A stretch of 64,000 nt of DNA, taken from the NCBI GenBank assembly GCA_934525325.1, contig CAKSZE010000001.1:54614-118613 (forward strand), given 5' to 3'. This stretch comes from an uncultured Faecalibacterium sp. (GTDB lineage: Bacteria; Bacillota; Clostridia; Oscillospirales; Ruminococcaceae). Positions 50,997-59,583 of the stretch are shown piece by piece; the first letter of the stretch is position 1, and every line of letters begins with the position of its first letter. Both the position numbers and the translations under genes were made by a program. The notes under the pieces are model-generated. The model made no database searches, was not told where the DNA came from, and was given only the letters and a program-made list of their open reading frames with translations.

Positions 50997-51916
50997 CAGA
51001 GGCTATCCCCCGTTTTCAGGCGCAGACCCGCTGCAAAGGCGGTACCGTCCATGGGCTTTTTGCCCTCCGGCACGACTTCCAGCAGCTGGATAGCGCCCTC
51101 GCCGCAGGCTACGGTCAGGGGCTTTGTGGCCAGCACTGTGCCGGGCGCTTCGCCGTTGGCGGCAGCCACGCGGCAGGACATCACCTTAAGCTTTTTGCCG
51201 CCGGAGGTGATGAACCACGCACCCGGCCAAGGGTTCATGCCACGCACCCAGTTATGGATATGGGCAGCAGAGTCGGTCAGGCGGAACTCTGCCATCTCCT
51301 TGTTCAGCATGGGGGCAAGGGTAGCGTTCTCGTGCTCCTGCGGCACAGCCGTCAGGGTGCCTGCTGCGATTTGAGGAATGGTCTCACACAGAGCTGCAGC
51401 ACCCACAGCGGTAACGCGGTCGAACAGTTCGCCGCTGGTCTCCTCGGGGTCGATGGTGATCTTTTTGCAGTACAGCACATCACCGGTATCCAGCCCCTCG
51501 TCCATCTGCATGATGGAAACGCCGGTCTCGGCGTCACCGTTCAGCACCGACCACTGCACCGGGGCGCTGCCGCGATACTTCGGCAGCAGCGAAACGTGCA
51601 GGTTGATGCAGCCGTAGCGGGGCAGTTCCAGCACGGACTTTGGCAGGATGCAGCCATAGGCCACCACCACGATCAGCTCCGGGGCGAGGGCGCGGATGTT
51701 TTCATCCTCGCTGCCGTCCCGCAGGGTGCGGGGCTGGAACACGGGCGTGCCGTGCGCCAGCGCAACCTCCTTGACCGGCGGTGCGGTGAGCATCTGCTTG
51801 CGGCCGACCGGCTTATCCCGCCGGGTGTACACGGCACAGATATCATGCCCGGCGGCATACAGGGCTTTCAGGCACTCGGCAGCAATATCCGGCGTGCCCA
51901 TGAACAAAATGCGCAT
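50996..51916 (-). CDS. fmt: Methionyl-tRNA formyltransferase
   Basis: Fmt formylates initiator Met-tRNA using 10-formyl-tetrahydrofolate. The 306 residues have the N-terminal formyltransferase fold with NLHVSLLPKYRGSAPVQW (substrate His/Asn/Asp region), MDEGLDTGDVL and the C-terminal tRNA-binding OB domain. Its start overlaps the def stop (TGATG) and its stop overlaps the rsmB start. Pairing with def gives the complete formylation-deformylation cycle. Confidence 0.97.
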   Translation of the reverse strand: MRILFMGTPDIAAECLKALYAAGHDICAVYTRRDKPVGRKQMLTAPPVKEVALAHGTPVFQPRTLRDGSEDENIRALAPELIVVVAYGCILPKSVLELPRYGCINLHVSLLPKYRGSAPVQWSVLNGDAETGVSIMQMDEGLDTGDVLYCKKITIDPEETSGELFDRVTAVGAAALCETIPQIAAGTLTAVPQEHENATLAPMLNKEMAEFRLTDSAAHIHNWVRGMNPWPGAWFITSGGKKLKVMSCRVAAANGEAPGTVLATKPLTVACGEGAIQLLEVVPEGKKPMDGTAFAAGLRLKTGDSL

Positions 51917-52452
51917 CAGTTGTTTCCTTTCGCTTCGCGGGCGGCCTTTTTGCCTTCCTCGGTATCCTCATAGAAATACTCGCTGGACTCCATGATGGTG
52001 ATGCCGTCCAGATGGTCGTTCTCGTGCTGGATGCAGCGGCCCAGTAGACCGTCAGCTTCCAGCTCGAACCATTCGCCGTTGCGGTCCTGCGCACGCACCT
52101 TGACGGCAACCGGGCGGGTCACAGCGCCGTTGTGCCCCGGGAAGGACAGGCAGCCCTCGTAGGCAGTCTCTTCTTCCTCAGAAACGGCGAGGATCTCGGG
52201 GTTGACGAAATCGATGAACTTGTACTCGTAATCCTCGGGGATCTCCTCCGGGGCGTCGGTGGTATCCCACACCACGAACAGGCGGCGCATCATGCCCACC
52301 TGCGGGCCGGCCAGACCCACGCCATCGGCGGCGATCATGGTCTCGCGCATATCGTCCAGCAGGGTAGCCAGACGGTCGTCAAAATTGGTCACGGGGCGGC
52401 AGACCTTGTTCAGGATGGGGTCGCCTTCTTTAACAATGTTACGGATAGCCAT
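51916..52452 (-). CDS. def: Peptide deformylase
   Basis: Def removes the formyl group from nascent proteins. The 178-residue protein shows motif 1 GVGLAGPQVG, motif 2 EGCLSFPG (metal Cys) and motif 3 QHENDHLDG (metal His pair with catalytic Glu). A long insertion between motifs 1 and 2 and the extended C-terminus suggest the type-2 (Gram-positive) form. GGAGG precedes the ATG. The GIY-YIG gene lies between def and priA, breaking the usual direct contact. Confidence 0.96.
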   Translation of the reverse strand: MAIRNIVKEGDPILNKVCRPVTNFDDRLATLLDDMRETMIAADGVGLAGPQVGMMRRLFVVWDTTDAPEEIPEDYEYKFIDFVNPEILAVSEEEETAYEGCLSFPGHNGAVTRPVAVKVRAQDRNGEWFELEADGLLGRCIQHENDHLDGITIMESSEYFYEDTEEGKKAAREAKGNN

Positions 52453-52475
52453 AATGGTACCTCCAAATCAAACTT

Positions 52476-53315
52476 TTAATTCTTATTGTATCCAAACTCT
52501 CTTGTCCGAAGTGTTTCTTTCCACCAGGACTCACGTCTCAAAATGTATTCGTCATCCATCCTTGCATTATAATTTTCAAGGATAGAATACTGGAAATTTT
52601 CTTTTACATAATCGAAGCCCTGCTTTTTTACGAGTTCTTTCAATGCTTCGTTTCCACCATGGCCATCAGCAATATAATTTGACCATCGTTGGAGAAGCAT
52701 TCCCGTTTGCGATGTGGCAGAGCCAACATATAATTTACCGGTCTTGTTATCCGTAATCAGATAGACCGCTTTCTGGTTTTGCAGCGCTGCGATCCACCCC
52801 GGAAGGTGCCGGTCAATCACATTTTTTAATTGCCGATAACTCAACCGTACATTTTCATAACCCGGAAAATCCTCGCCAGTGAACTGATCGTTCAAAATCT
52901 CAAGAACTTCCAGCTCGTCCATTACTGACGCATAGGTGCGCCCCATTGTACGGCAGGGATTATGATAACGCAGAACAAGCCGCCCGAAATATTTCCCGTA
53001 ACGGGCATCATCCTGCGCCTCGTAACCAACACCGCCATTTGTTTCATCAACTTTTTTCTCTCCGGTTATCGTCTTGATACACGTCATGAGCCATGTATCA
53101 TTTCCGATTTTTAAAAAGCAGATCGCCGTTTGTCCTACACTAAAATAGCGGCGGCGGTCACGCCACAGAAACCAGTCGATATTTACTTCATCCGGGTCGG
53201 TTTTATAAAGTTCCAACGGATCATCGTAACCATTGTAAATATTGAATTTCACGCGAACATTTGGTATTTCTTCTTTACTAAAGTTCAGAATATCATTAAT
53301 GCGTATTTTATCCAT
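52476..53315 (-). CDS. GIY-YIG nuclease family protein with unknown N-terminal domain
   Basis: The C-terminal part (about 175-279) has the GIY-YIG pattern: AVYLITDNKTGKLYVGSA, then the Arg in LLQRWSNYI and a Glu in RRESWWKETL, the expected catalytic set. The first 170 residues form a separate domain I do not recognise, rich in aromatic residues (NIDWFLWRDRRRYFSVG). The gene is distinctly more AT-rich than its neighbours and sits between priA and def, which are normally adjacent, so it looks like a transferred insertion that kept the operon's reading direction. The start at 53315 follows GGTGG. It could be a restriction-type nuclease or a stress DNase; no methylase is nearby. Confidence 0.82.
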   Translation of the reverse strand: MDKIRINDILNFSKEEIPNVRVKFNIYNGYDDPLELYKTDPDEVNIDWFLWRDRRRYFSVGQTAICFLKIGNDTWLMTCIKTITGEKKVDETNGGVGYEAQDDARYGKYFGRLVLRYHNPCRTMGRTYASVMDELEVLEILNDQFTGEDFPGYENVRLSYRQLKNVIDRHLPGWIAALQNQKAVYLITDNKTGKLYVGSATSQTGMLLQRWSNYIADGHGGNEALKELVKKQGFDYVKENFQYSILENYNARMDDEYILRRESWWKETLRTREFGYNKN

Positions 53316-53330
53316 TTTACAATCCACCGT

Positions 53331-55592
53331 TCAGATGTCTCCGTCCGAGTGCAGGTCTACCACGACCGATGCCTTGGACGGCAGTTTTTCTTTTTCATAC
53401 AGTGCCAGCGCCGCCCGCACAAGGTCGCGGAAGCGGCGGTCGTTGCGGCACTTGACAGTAAGCTTATAGCGGTAGGTGTCGTTGATCTTTTCAATGCTGC
53501 CGGGCGTGGGGCCCAGAATGCGCAGGGGCAGATCCGGCTGCTTGGCCGCCTGCTGCCCTAAAAGCACCGAGAACCGGGCAGCGGCACGCGCCACCTCGTT
53601 CTCCTTTGCACCGGCAAAGCCGATGACGCACAGCCCGCAGAAGGGCGGGTACAAACCAAGCTTGCGGTAGGCGATCTCCTGCTCGTAGAAAGCATCGTAA
53701 TCCTGCGCGGCGGCAAGGGTGAGCACCGGGTTGTCCGGGTCGGTGGTCTGGATGATGGCAAAGCCGGGCTCTTTTGCACGGCCGCTGCGTCCCACCACCT
53801 GCGTGATCAGGCTGAACACGTTCTCGTATGCCCGGAAGCCCTGCGCGAACAGCAGCGAATCAATGCCCAGCACGCCCACAAGGGTCACGTCCTCGAAATC
53901 CAGACCCTTCGCCACCATCTGGGTGCCCACCATGATGTCATATTCATGCGCTGCAAATTTGGCAAGCAGCTTTTCGTGGGCATCCTTGGCGGCGGTAGAG
54001 TCCTGATCCATGCGCAGCACCCGCGCCTCCGGGAAGAGTTTTGCCAACTCCTCCTCGGCCTTCTGAGTGCCGAATCCACGGTATTGCAGCTTGCCGCCGC
54101 AGGCCGGGCAAAGAGTGGGCGGCGGCTCCTGCTGGGAGCCGCAGTAATGGCACAGCACCTTATGCGCTGATTTGTGGTACACCATGGGTACGCTGCACTT
54201 GGGGCACTTGAGCACCTCGCGGCAGTCCTCACACTGGGCAATGGTCTGGTAGCCCCGGCGGTTGAGCAGAAGGATGGTCTGCTTTTCTGCGTCCAGATTG
54301 CGGCGGATGGCATCTTCCAGCGCAAGGCTGATCTCGCGGGGATTGCCCGCTGCCAGCTCTGCCCGCATATCTACGATCTGTACGCTGGGCAGCGGGTTGC
54401 CGCCGTAACGCTTGGTCAGCCGCACCAGCTGGGTGCGACCGTTCTGCGCCGCGTAAAAGCTCTCGGTGCTGGGGGTGGCGCTTGCCAGAAGCAGCAGTGC
54501 ACCGTTTTCAGCGGCACGCTGCCGGGCGACCTCGTGGGCAGAATAGCGCGGTGCGGATTCCGACCGGTAGGTGTGCTCCTGCTCCTCATCAATGATGATA
54601 AGGCCGATATTTTCCAGCGGCGAAAACACTGCGCTGCGGGTGCCCACCACGATATCTGCGCCGCCGTCCTGGATCATCTGCCATTGCAGCAGACGCTCGG
54701 TGTGGTTGAGCGCGGAGTGCTGCACTGCCACGCGGCGGCCGAACTGCCCCTTTAACCGCAGGATCATCTGCGGGGTCAGGCTGATCTCCGGCACCAGTAC
54801 CAGCGCCTTGCGGCCAAGTTCCAGACAGCGGGAGATCAGCTTTAAAAACACCAGCGTCTTGCCGCTGCCGGTCACGCCGTACAGCAGCGCCGAATGGGGT
54901 GCGGTATCTTCTAACTTGGGCAGCAGGGTGTCGTAAGCAGCCTGCTGCTGTTCGGTAAGGGTGATGGGGTCGTTGCGCAGCGGAATGGAGGCGTACAGGT
55001 CGATGGACTTATTCACCTTGCTGCATTCCAGCACGCCCTTGGTGCACAGGTTGTCCAGCACCGCGCGGCTGATGCCCTTATCCTCCAGCTCGTTCAGGGT
55101 GCGAGGGCCGCCGCTCAGCAATGCCACTGCCGCCAGCTGCTTTGCCGTCGGCTTTGGCTTTTGCGGCAGCGTGCCCACCAGCTTATAGGCGTTTTCGGTG
55201 TGGCGGGTAAGCTGCTTTTGCAGCACCGGGGTCACACCGTCTGCCGCCACGGCAGGCTTGTACTGCGCACCATACGGAATGACCGCCTTGACAGCTTCAT
55301 AGTAGGTGCAGAAGGTGCGCTCCTTTAAAAAATGCACCAGCCGCAGCAGCTCCGGGGTCAGGCAGGCCGATGCCGGGGCTACATCGAACAGATATTTCAG
55401 CTTGGAGTGCTCCGGCTCGGCATCGCAGGCCAGCACCACGCCCATGCGGGCGCGGCTGCCCTTGCCAAAGGGCACCAGCACCATGCTGCCCAGACGCACC
55501 GCATTCTGGTGCTCCGGCAGAACGGCGTAGGTATACAGCTTATCAAAATGGAAGGTCGCATTGCTGACGGCAACGCCTACCGTTTTGGGCAT
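53331..55592 (-). CDS. priA: Primosomal protein N' (PriA helicase)
   Basis: PriA recognises stalled forks and reloads the replisome. The 753 residues have an N-terminal DNA-binding domain, a superfamily-2 helicase with GVTGSGKTLVFLKL (Walker A) and IIDEEQEHTYRSE (DEEQ box). A zinc-binding cysteine-rich segment follows (CEDCREVLKCPKCSVPM, then CHYC and CPAC), then the C-terminal helicase lobe. All expected parts are present. AAGGAG precedes the start. gmk lies only 28 bp upstream; rpoZ and coaBC are missing between them. Confidence 0.97.
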   Translation of the reverse strand: MPKTVGVAVSNATFHFDKLYTYAVLPEHQNAVRLGSMVLVPFGKGSRARMGVVLACDAEPEHSKLKYLFDVAPASACLTPELLRLVHFLKERTFCTYYEAVKAVIPYGAQYKPAVAADGVTPVLQKQLTRHTENAYKLVGTLPQKPKPTAKQLAAVALLSGGPRTLNELEDKGISRAVLDNLCTKGVLECSKVNKSIDLYASIPLRNDPITLTEQQQAAYDTLLPKLEDTAPHSALLYGVTGSGKTLVFLKLISRCLELGRKALVLVPEISLTPQMILRLKGQFGRRVAVQHSALNHTERLLQWQMIQDGGADIVVGTRSAVFSPLENIGLIIIDEEQEHTYRSESAPRYSAHEVARQRAAENGALLLLASATPSTESFYAAQNGRTQLVRLTKRYGGNPLPSVQIVDMRAELAAGNPREISLALEDAIRRNLDAEKQTILLLNRRGYQTIAQCEDCREVLKCPKCSVPMVYHKSAHKVLCHYCGSQQEPPPTLCPACGGKLQYRGFGTQKAEEELAKLFPEARVLRMDQDSTAAKDAHEKLLAKFAAHEYDIMVGTQMVAKGLDFEDVTLVGVLGIDSLLFAQGFRAYENVFSLITQVVGRSGRAKEPGFAIIQTTDPDNPVLTLAAAQDYDAFYEQEIAYRKLGLYPPFCGLCVIGFAGAKENEVARAAARFSVLLGQQAAKQPDLPLRILGPTPGSIEKINDTYRYKLTVKCRNDRRFRDLVRAALALYEKEKLPSKASVVVDLHSDGDI

Positions 55593-55620
55593 TCGTCCAA
55601 CTCCTTCAACGCTTGATTTT

Positions 55621-56193
55621 TCAGCCCTGCAGCCCGGCGCGCCGGCAGATGACCTGATACAGCTCTGCGGCGCAAGGCTCGATCTGATTATTGACCAGCT
55701 TTACGGTAAACTTGTCCTGCTCGGCAAGCTCCTGCCGGGCAGTAGCGAGACGTTCTTGAATGCTTTCCTCGGTCTCGGTGCCGCGGCCGCGCAGACGGTG
55801 CTCCAGCTCCTCCACAGAGGGCGGCAGCAGGAACACAGTGGTAGCACCCGGGAACATCCGGCGGATATTGGCAGCGCCGTGCACATCAATGACCAGCACG
55901 ACCACCTTGCCGGCTTCCAGCCGCTTTTCCACCTCAGACTTCAGGGTGCCGTAGTAGTTACCGTTATAGAAGTTGTGCTCCACCACCTGATCGTTTTCCA
56001 GCAGCTGCTGGAACTGCTCACGGGTGCGGTAGTAGTAGTCCACACCCTCCTGCTCACCGGGGCGCGGGGTGCGGGTGGTGGCAGAGACGGTCTTTTCGAT
56101 CTCGGGGTGTGCCTCGCGCAGTGCCTTGACCACGCTGTCCTTGCCGGTACCGGCTGCGCCGGAAACTACAAACAGAAATTTATCATTCGCCAT
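55621..56193 (-). CDS. gmk: Guanylate kinase
   Basis: Gmk phosphorylates GMP to GDP. The 190-residue protein has the P-loop [15 protein letters not shown]; the usual Ser-Gly-Pro-Ser-Gly opening is altered to SGAAGTGKD, but the essential Gly-Lys is kept. The GMP-binding motif is [19 protein letters not shown], followed by the lid region. The start at 56193 overlaps the remA end by 11 nt. Its order yicC-remA-gmk matches Bacillus, though rpoZ does not follow. Confidence 0.95.
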   Translation of the reverse strand: MANDKFLFVVSGAAGTGKDSVVKALREAHPEIEKTVSATTRTPRPGEQEGVDYYYRTREQFQQLLENDQVVEHNFYNGNYYGTLKSEVEKRLEAGKVVVLVIDVHGAANIRRMFPGATTVFLLPPSVEELEHRLRGRGTETEESIQERLATARQELAEQDKFTVKLVNNQIEPCAAELYQVICRRAGLQG

Positions 56194-56461
56194 GAGATGC
56201 TTCTTCCTCCATTGATGCTCTGCCCTCCTGCCCTGCGGCGCGGCTTGCCACCGTTTCGGGCTGAAGGGCGGACAGCACGACATGATCGGAGTCCATGATG
56301 AGCACCGCACGGGTGCTGCGGCCGTAAGAGGCATCGATCAGCATCCCGCGCTCGCGCGCTTCCTTCACCAGACGCTTGACCGGTGCAGAGTCCGGGCTGA
56401 CGACTGCCACCACGCGCCCCGCACTGACCATATTGCCAAAGCCGATGTTGATGAGTTTCAT
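56183..56461 (-). CDS. remA: Extracellular matrix regulatory protein RemA (DUF370)
   Basis: RemA is a small DNA-binding protein that activates biofilm-matrix operons in Bacillus. The 92-residue protein has the family start [12 protein letters not shown] and the segment [23 protein letters not shown]. The motif [18 protein letters not shown] also matches. The start at 56461 follows GGAGGAG. The C-terminal 20 residues ([19 protein letters not shown]) are longer than in Bacillus and overlap gmk. Target genes here are unknown. Confidence 0.93.
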   Translation of the reverse strand: MKLINIGFGNMVSAGRVVAVVSPDSAPVKRLVKEARERGMLIDASYGRSTRAVLIMDSDHVVLSALQPETVASRAAGQEGRASMEEEASHGE

Positions 56462-56479
56462 AGGCTCCTCCACAACATA

Positions 56480-57358
56480 TTATTCCAGATTCTGGATCTG
56501 TTCGCGGATCTTTTCAATCTCCGCTTTCATATCCACCACAATGCGGGTGATGTCCAGATCCTGACACTTGGAACCGATGGTATTGGTCTCGCGGTTCAGC
56601 TCCTGCGTCAGGAAATCCAGCTTGCGGCCCACGGGCTCGTCCAGCTGCAGAATATCGCGGTACTGCGCAATATGGCTGCGCAGACGGACAGTCTCCTCAT
56701 CCACGGCGGTCTTATCGCCAAAGATGGCAGCTTCGGTCAGCACACGGGCGTCATCAATGTCCCGATCCTGCAGGATGACCTTGAGCTTTTCGTACAGGCG
56801 GTTAGTGTAGTTTTCTACACGGCCCGCACTCAAAGCTTCCACCTTGCCGACGCACTGTTCCAGAAACGCAAGACGGCTTTCCACGTCTGCCTTCATCTTG
56901 GCACCCTCGGCGGCGCGCATCTCCACAAAACGATCCAACGCCTGCGCGGTGACGGCAGAAACATCCTGCCACAGCTGCTCCTCGTCCACATCGGCGTGGC
57001 GGGTGGTCAGCACATCCGGGAAGCGGGTCAGAACGGCGGTGGACACATCATTTTTGACCCCCAGCTGCTCAGACAAGGCCCGCATCGCCTGCTGATAGCT
57101 GCGGGCAAGCTCCATATTGACGGCGACCACGGTATCCGCTGCGTCCACGTTCTGCACGGTCATGCTAAGCTCCACCTTGCCGCGGGAGATCCGCTGGTTG
57201 AGCTGTTTTTTCAGGCGGCTGTCCAGAGAACTGCAGGTGCGCGGGATGCGGGAGGAATACTCGAAATAGCGGGAGTTCACGCTGCGCAGCTCCACAGTGA
57301 TCTCGCGGCCATTGAGTACGGCAGTCCCCCTGCCGAAACCGGTCATGCTTAAGATCAT
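56480..57358 (-). CDS. yicC: YicC family endoribonuclease
   Basis: YicC/YloC proteins are endoribonucleases acting in RNA turnover and sRNA control. The 292-residue protein has the typical N-terminus SMTGFGRG, ELRSVNSRYFE and a long helical middle. The C-terminus has the motif GRKLDFLTQELNRETNTIGSK characteristic of the family. The start at 57358 follows AGGAG; a longer frame from 57421 is not supported. It heads the long yicC-remA-gmk-priA-def operon and lies just after a clear promoter. Confidence 0.95.
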   Translation of the reverse strand: MILSMTGFGRGTAVLNGREITVELRSVNSRYFEYSSRIPRTCSSLDSRLKKQLNQRISRGKVELSMTVQNVDAADTVVAVNMELARSYQQAMRALSEQLGVKNDVSTAVLTRFPDVLTTRHADVDEEQLWQDVSAVTAQALDRFVEMRAAEGAKMKADVESRLAFLEQCVGKVEALSAGRVENYTNRLYEKLKVILQDRDIDDARVLTEAAIFGDKTAVDEETVRLRSHIAQYRDILQLDEPVGRKLDFLTQELNRETNTIGSKCQDLDITRIVVDMKAEIEKIREQIQNLE

Positions 57359-57451
57359 ACTAGCTCCTATTCTTTTGCGGTTTAACTTCGGTTTTTCTGT
57401 ATAGGTATCCGCTTTGGGCACATAAACCCATGTTACGATACATATAGCATC

Positions 57452-57480
57452 ATTTTACTATTCTTTTCTGAAAAATTCAA
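57452..57480 (-). promoter_or_regulatory. SigA-type promoter for the yicC operon
   Basis: On the minus strand TTGAAT (57475-57480) and TAAAAT (57452-57457) are 17 bp apart, about 95 nt before the yicC start. The rest of the gap to 57587 is AT-rich and shows nothing else. Confidence 0.7.
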
Positions 57481-57586
57481 GGTGCAGACTGCATCCGCGC
57501 AAAAAACACAATTCCCATTTTTTACTGCTGCGCAGTCAAAATAACAGGACTGCGGCAGTTATCACCTTTTAGCAGCTTTTCCCTGT

Positions 57587-57623
57587 AAAAATTATAACCC
57601 CACGTTTTCACGCAGGGTTATAA
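57587..57623 (-). terminator. Rho-independent terminator after the solo HTH gene
   Basis: On the minus strand TTATAACCC pairs with GGGTTATAA through an imperfect GCG-rich inner stem, followed by TTTTT. It begins two bases after the stop codon. Confidence 0.75.
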
Positions 57624-57625
57624 CA

Positions 57626-57967
57626 TCAATTCGTCTTATAAACACAGGTCACACTGGTTTGCAGGATATCCGCGTTAAGCAGTGTGCGCTCTACCCAATG
57701 GATGTTGTCGGCAATGGTATCCAGAGACACCTCATATTCCTTGGCAATGCTTTCCATCGTGCGGTATTCGTAGCGATAGATCAAGGTTAGGATGAGTTTA
57801 TCCATCATGGAGATCTTGGTAAAGCGGGTCTTGCGCTTGTGTTCCTGATGGTAAGCCTCATGCAGAGCCTGGAGCATCCGGTCAAATTCCAGCTTCGAAA
57901 TGCCAAAATACAGTTGATAATCCTGCTCCTGAAACTCAGCAATGCGCTGCTCCGGGATGCTTCGCAT
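57626..57967 (-). CDS. Solo HTH_Tnp_4-type DNA-binding protein (transposase N-terminal domain)
   Basis: The 113 residues correspond to the N-terminal helix-turn-helix domain of IS5-group transposases: LYFGISKLEFDRMLQALHEAY, then MMDKLILTLIYRYEYRTMESIAKEYEVSLDTIADNIHWVERTLL. No DDE catalytic domain follows, and the frame ends at a proper stop. The start at 57967 follows GGAGG. A consensus sigma-A promoter precedes it and a terminator follows at once. So this looks like a complete, expressed single-gene unit rather than a decayed IS; no terminal inverted repeats or target duplications were seen. A domesticated regulator is possible. Confidence 0.7.
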   Translation of the reverse strand: MRSIPEQRIAEFQEQDYQLYFGISKLEFDRMLQALHEAYHQEHKRKTRFTKISMMDKLILTLIYRYEYRTMESIAKEYEVSLDTIADNIHWVERTLLNADILQTSVTCVYKTN

Positions 57968-58014
57968 AGCATTTTCCTCCACATCATTTGTTGTATTGTA
58001 CGGGTATATCAACT

Positions 58015-58043
58015 ATTATAAAAGGTATTGGGCGGCAAGTCAA
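58015..58043 (-). promoter_or_regulatory. Strong SigA-type promoter for the solo HTH gene
   Basis: On the minus strand TTGACT (58038-58043) and TATAAT (58015-58020) are 17 bp apart, near consensus. It lies about 48 nt before the start codon. Confidence 0.8.
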
Positions 58044-58108
58044 TGTGTAAGCAGAAGTTTTTCCGGTATTGCCCGACAGAGTGCGCCCTGCACCTTTGTC
58101 GGATGCAC

Positions 58109-58147
58109 AAAAAAGGGCTGCTGCACAGCATTTTGTGCAGCAGCCCT
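58109..58147 (-). terminator. Rho-independent terminator of the carboxyltransferase operon
   Basis: On the minus strand AGGGCTGCTGCACA pairs with TGTGCAGCAGCCCT across a short loop, followed by six T residues. It lies about 16 bp after the 5S-like gene. Confidence 0.9.
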
Positions 58148-58163
58148 GAAAGAAACCTATTTA

Positions 58164-59567
58164 TCAGACAGGATGAGACTGGTTGGTGTAGTCCACATGA
58201 TCGCCGTCCACGCCCTGCTTTTTAGCATTGCGCTTATCGAAGAACTTGGGAGCGACCTGCGGGAACATGGCGTAGGTCAGCACGTCCTCTTCCTGCGTTG
58301 CCCACTTGGCAGCTTCGGCCTTCAGCTTGTCCATCTCGGGAGCCAGCGTGTCAGCAAAGCGGCAGGTAATGGGCTGCTCGTCGCCAAGGATCTTCTTGGT
58401 GAACTCGGGCTTGATGGGAGCGGGAGTCTTGCCGTAGTCGCCGTGGACCAGACCCTTGAACTCCTTGGTGACCATCTTGTAGCGCTCGCCCATGATTACG
58501 TTGAACACGGCCTGCGTGCCAACGATCTGGCTGGTGGGGGTGACCAGCGGAGGATAGCCTGCATCCTCACGGACGCGGGGGATCTCGGCCAGCACTTCGT
58601 CCAGCTTATCTTCCTTACCGGCATCCTTCAGCTGCTTGAGCATATTGGAGAACATGCCGCCCGGCACCTGATACAGCAGAGTGTTGGCATCCACGCCAAG
58701 GCTCTTGGGGCTGATCTGACCGTTGGCAATGTACTTCTCACGCAGCTTTGCAAAGTAAGCGCGCACGACATTCAGCTGCTTCAGATCCAGACCGGTGTCG
58801 TAGTCGGTGCCCTGCAGGGCAGCCACCAGACTCTCAGTGGGCATGTGGCTGGTGCCAAGACTCAGGGGGCTCATGGCGGTATCGACGATGTCGGCACCTG
58901 CTTCGATGCCCTTGAGGATGGACATGGAAGCCAGACCTGCAGTGTAGTGGCTGTGGATATCCACAGGGATGCTGACGGTCTCCTTCAGCTTCTTGACCAG
59001 ATCATAGCAGGTATAGGGAGTGAGCAGACCGGCCATATCCTTGATGCAGATGGAGTTTGCACCCATCTCCTCCAAAGTCTTGGCGTAGGATGCAAAGTAC
59101 TCGTTGTTGTGCACGGGGCTCAGGGTGTAGCTGATGCAGCCCTGCACATGAGCGCCCTCCTTGTTGGCAGACTTGATGGCAGTCTGCAGGTTGCGGGGGT
59201 CGTTCAGAGCGTCGAAGATGCGGATGACGTCGATGCCGTTGGCAACAGACTTCTGTACAAAGTACTCCACAGCGTCATCTGCGTAGGGACGGTAGCCCAG
59301 CATATTCTGGCCGCGGAACAGCATCTGCAGCTTCTGGTGCGGCAGCTCCTTGCGCAGGATGCGCAGACGCTCCCAGGGATCCTCGTCCAGGAAGCGGATG
59401 CAGCTGTCGAACGTAGCGCCGCCCCAGCACTCCACGGAGAAGTAGTTGATCTTGTCCATTTCGGGCAGGATGGGGCGCATCTCGTCCATGGTCATACGGG
59501 TAGCCAGCAAAGACTGGTGCGCATCACGCAGGACGACCTCGGTCACCTTGATCGGCTTTTTTGCCAT
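58164..59567 (-). CDS. Pyruvate/oxaloacetate carboxyltransferase subunit (OadA / transcarboxylase 5S-like)
   Basis: This HMGL-like TIM-barrel enzyme moves CO2 between biotin and pyruvate/oxaloacetate. The 467 residues show RDAHQSLLATRM (metal Asp and substrate), CIKDMAGLL (carbamylated Lys) and DIHSHYTAG (two metal His), so the active site is complete. It ends without a biotin domain, like the 5S subunit of Propionibacterium transcarboxylase and unlike full OadA. The start at 59567 follows GAGGTG. It is the last of three co-directional genes with a BCCP and a 12S-like protein, and no OadB or OadG is nearby. Confidence 0.9.
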   Translation of the reverse strand: MAKKPIKVTEVVLRDAHQSLLATRMTMDEMRPILPEMDKINYFSVECWGGATFDSCIRFLDEDPWERLRILRKELPHQKLQMLFRGQNMLGYRPYADDAVEYFVQKSVANGIDVIRIFDALNDPRNLQTAIKSANKEGAHVQGCISYTLSPVHNNEYFASYAKTLEEMGANSICIKDMAGLLTPYTCYDLVKKLKETVSIPVDIHSHYTAGLASMSILKGIEAGADIVDTAMSPLSLGTSHMPTESLVAALQGTDYDTGLDLKQLNVVRAYFAKLREKYIANGQISPKSLGVDANTLLYQVPGGMFSNMLKQLKDAGKEDKLDEVLAEIPRVREDAGYPPLVTPTSQIVGTQAVFNVIMGERYKMVTKEFKGLVHGDYGKTPAPIKPEFTKKILGDEQPITCRFADTLAPEMDKLKAEAAKWATQEEDVLTYAMFPQVAPKFFDKRNAKKQGVDGDHVDYTNQSHPV

Positions 59568-59583
59568 GGTTGTCACCTCTTCC

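Noticed and set aside
57626-58043. Possible complete insertion sequence
   Set aside because: No DDE domain, no terminal inverted repeats and no target-site duplication could be found around the solo HTH gene.
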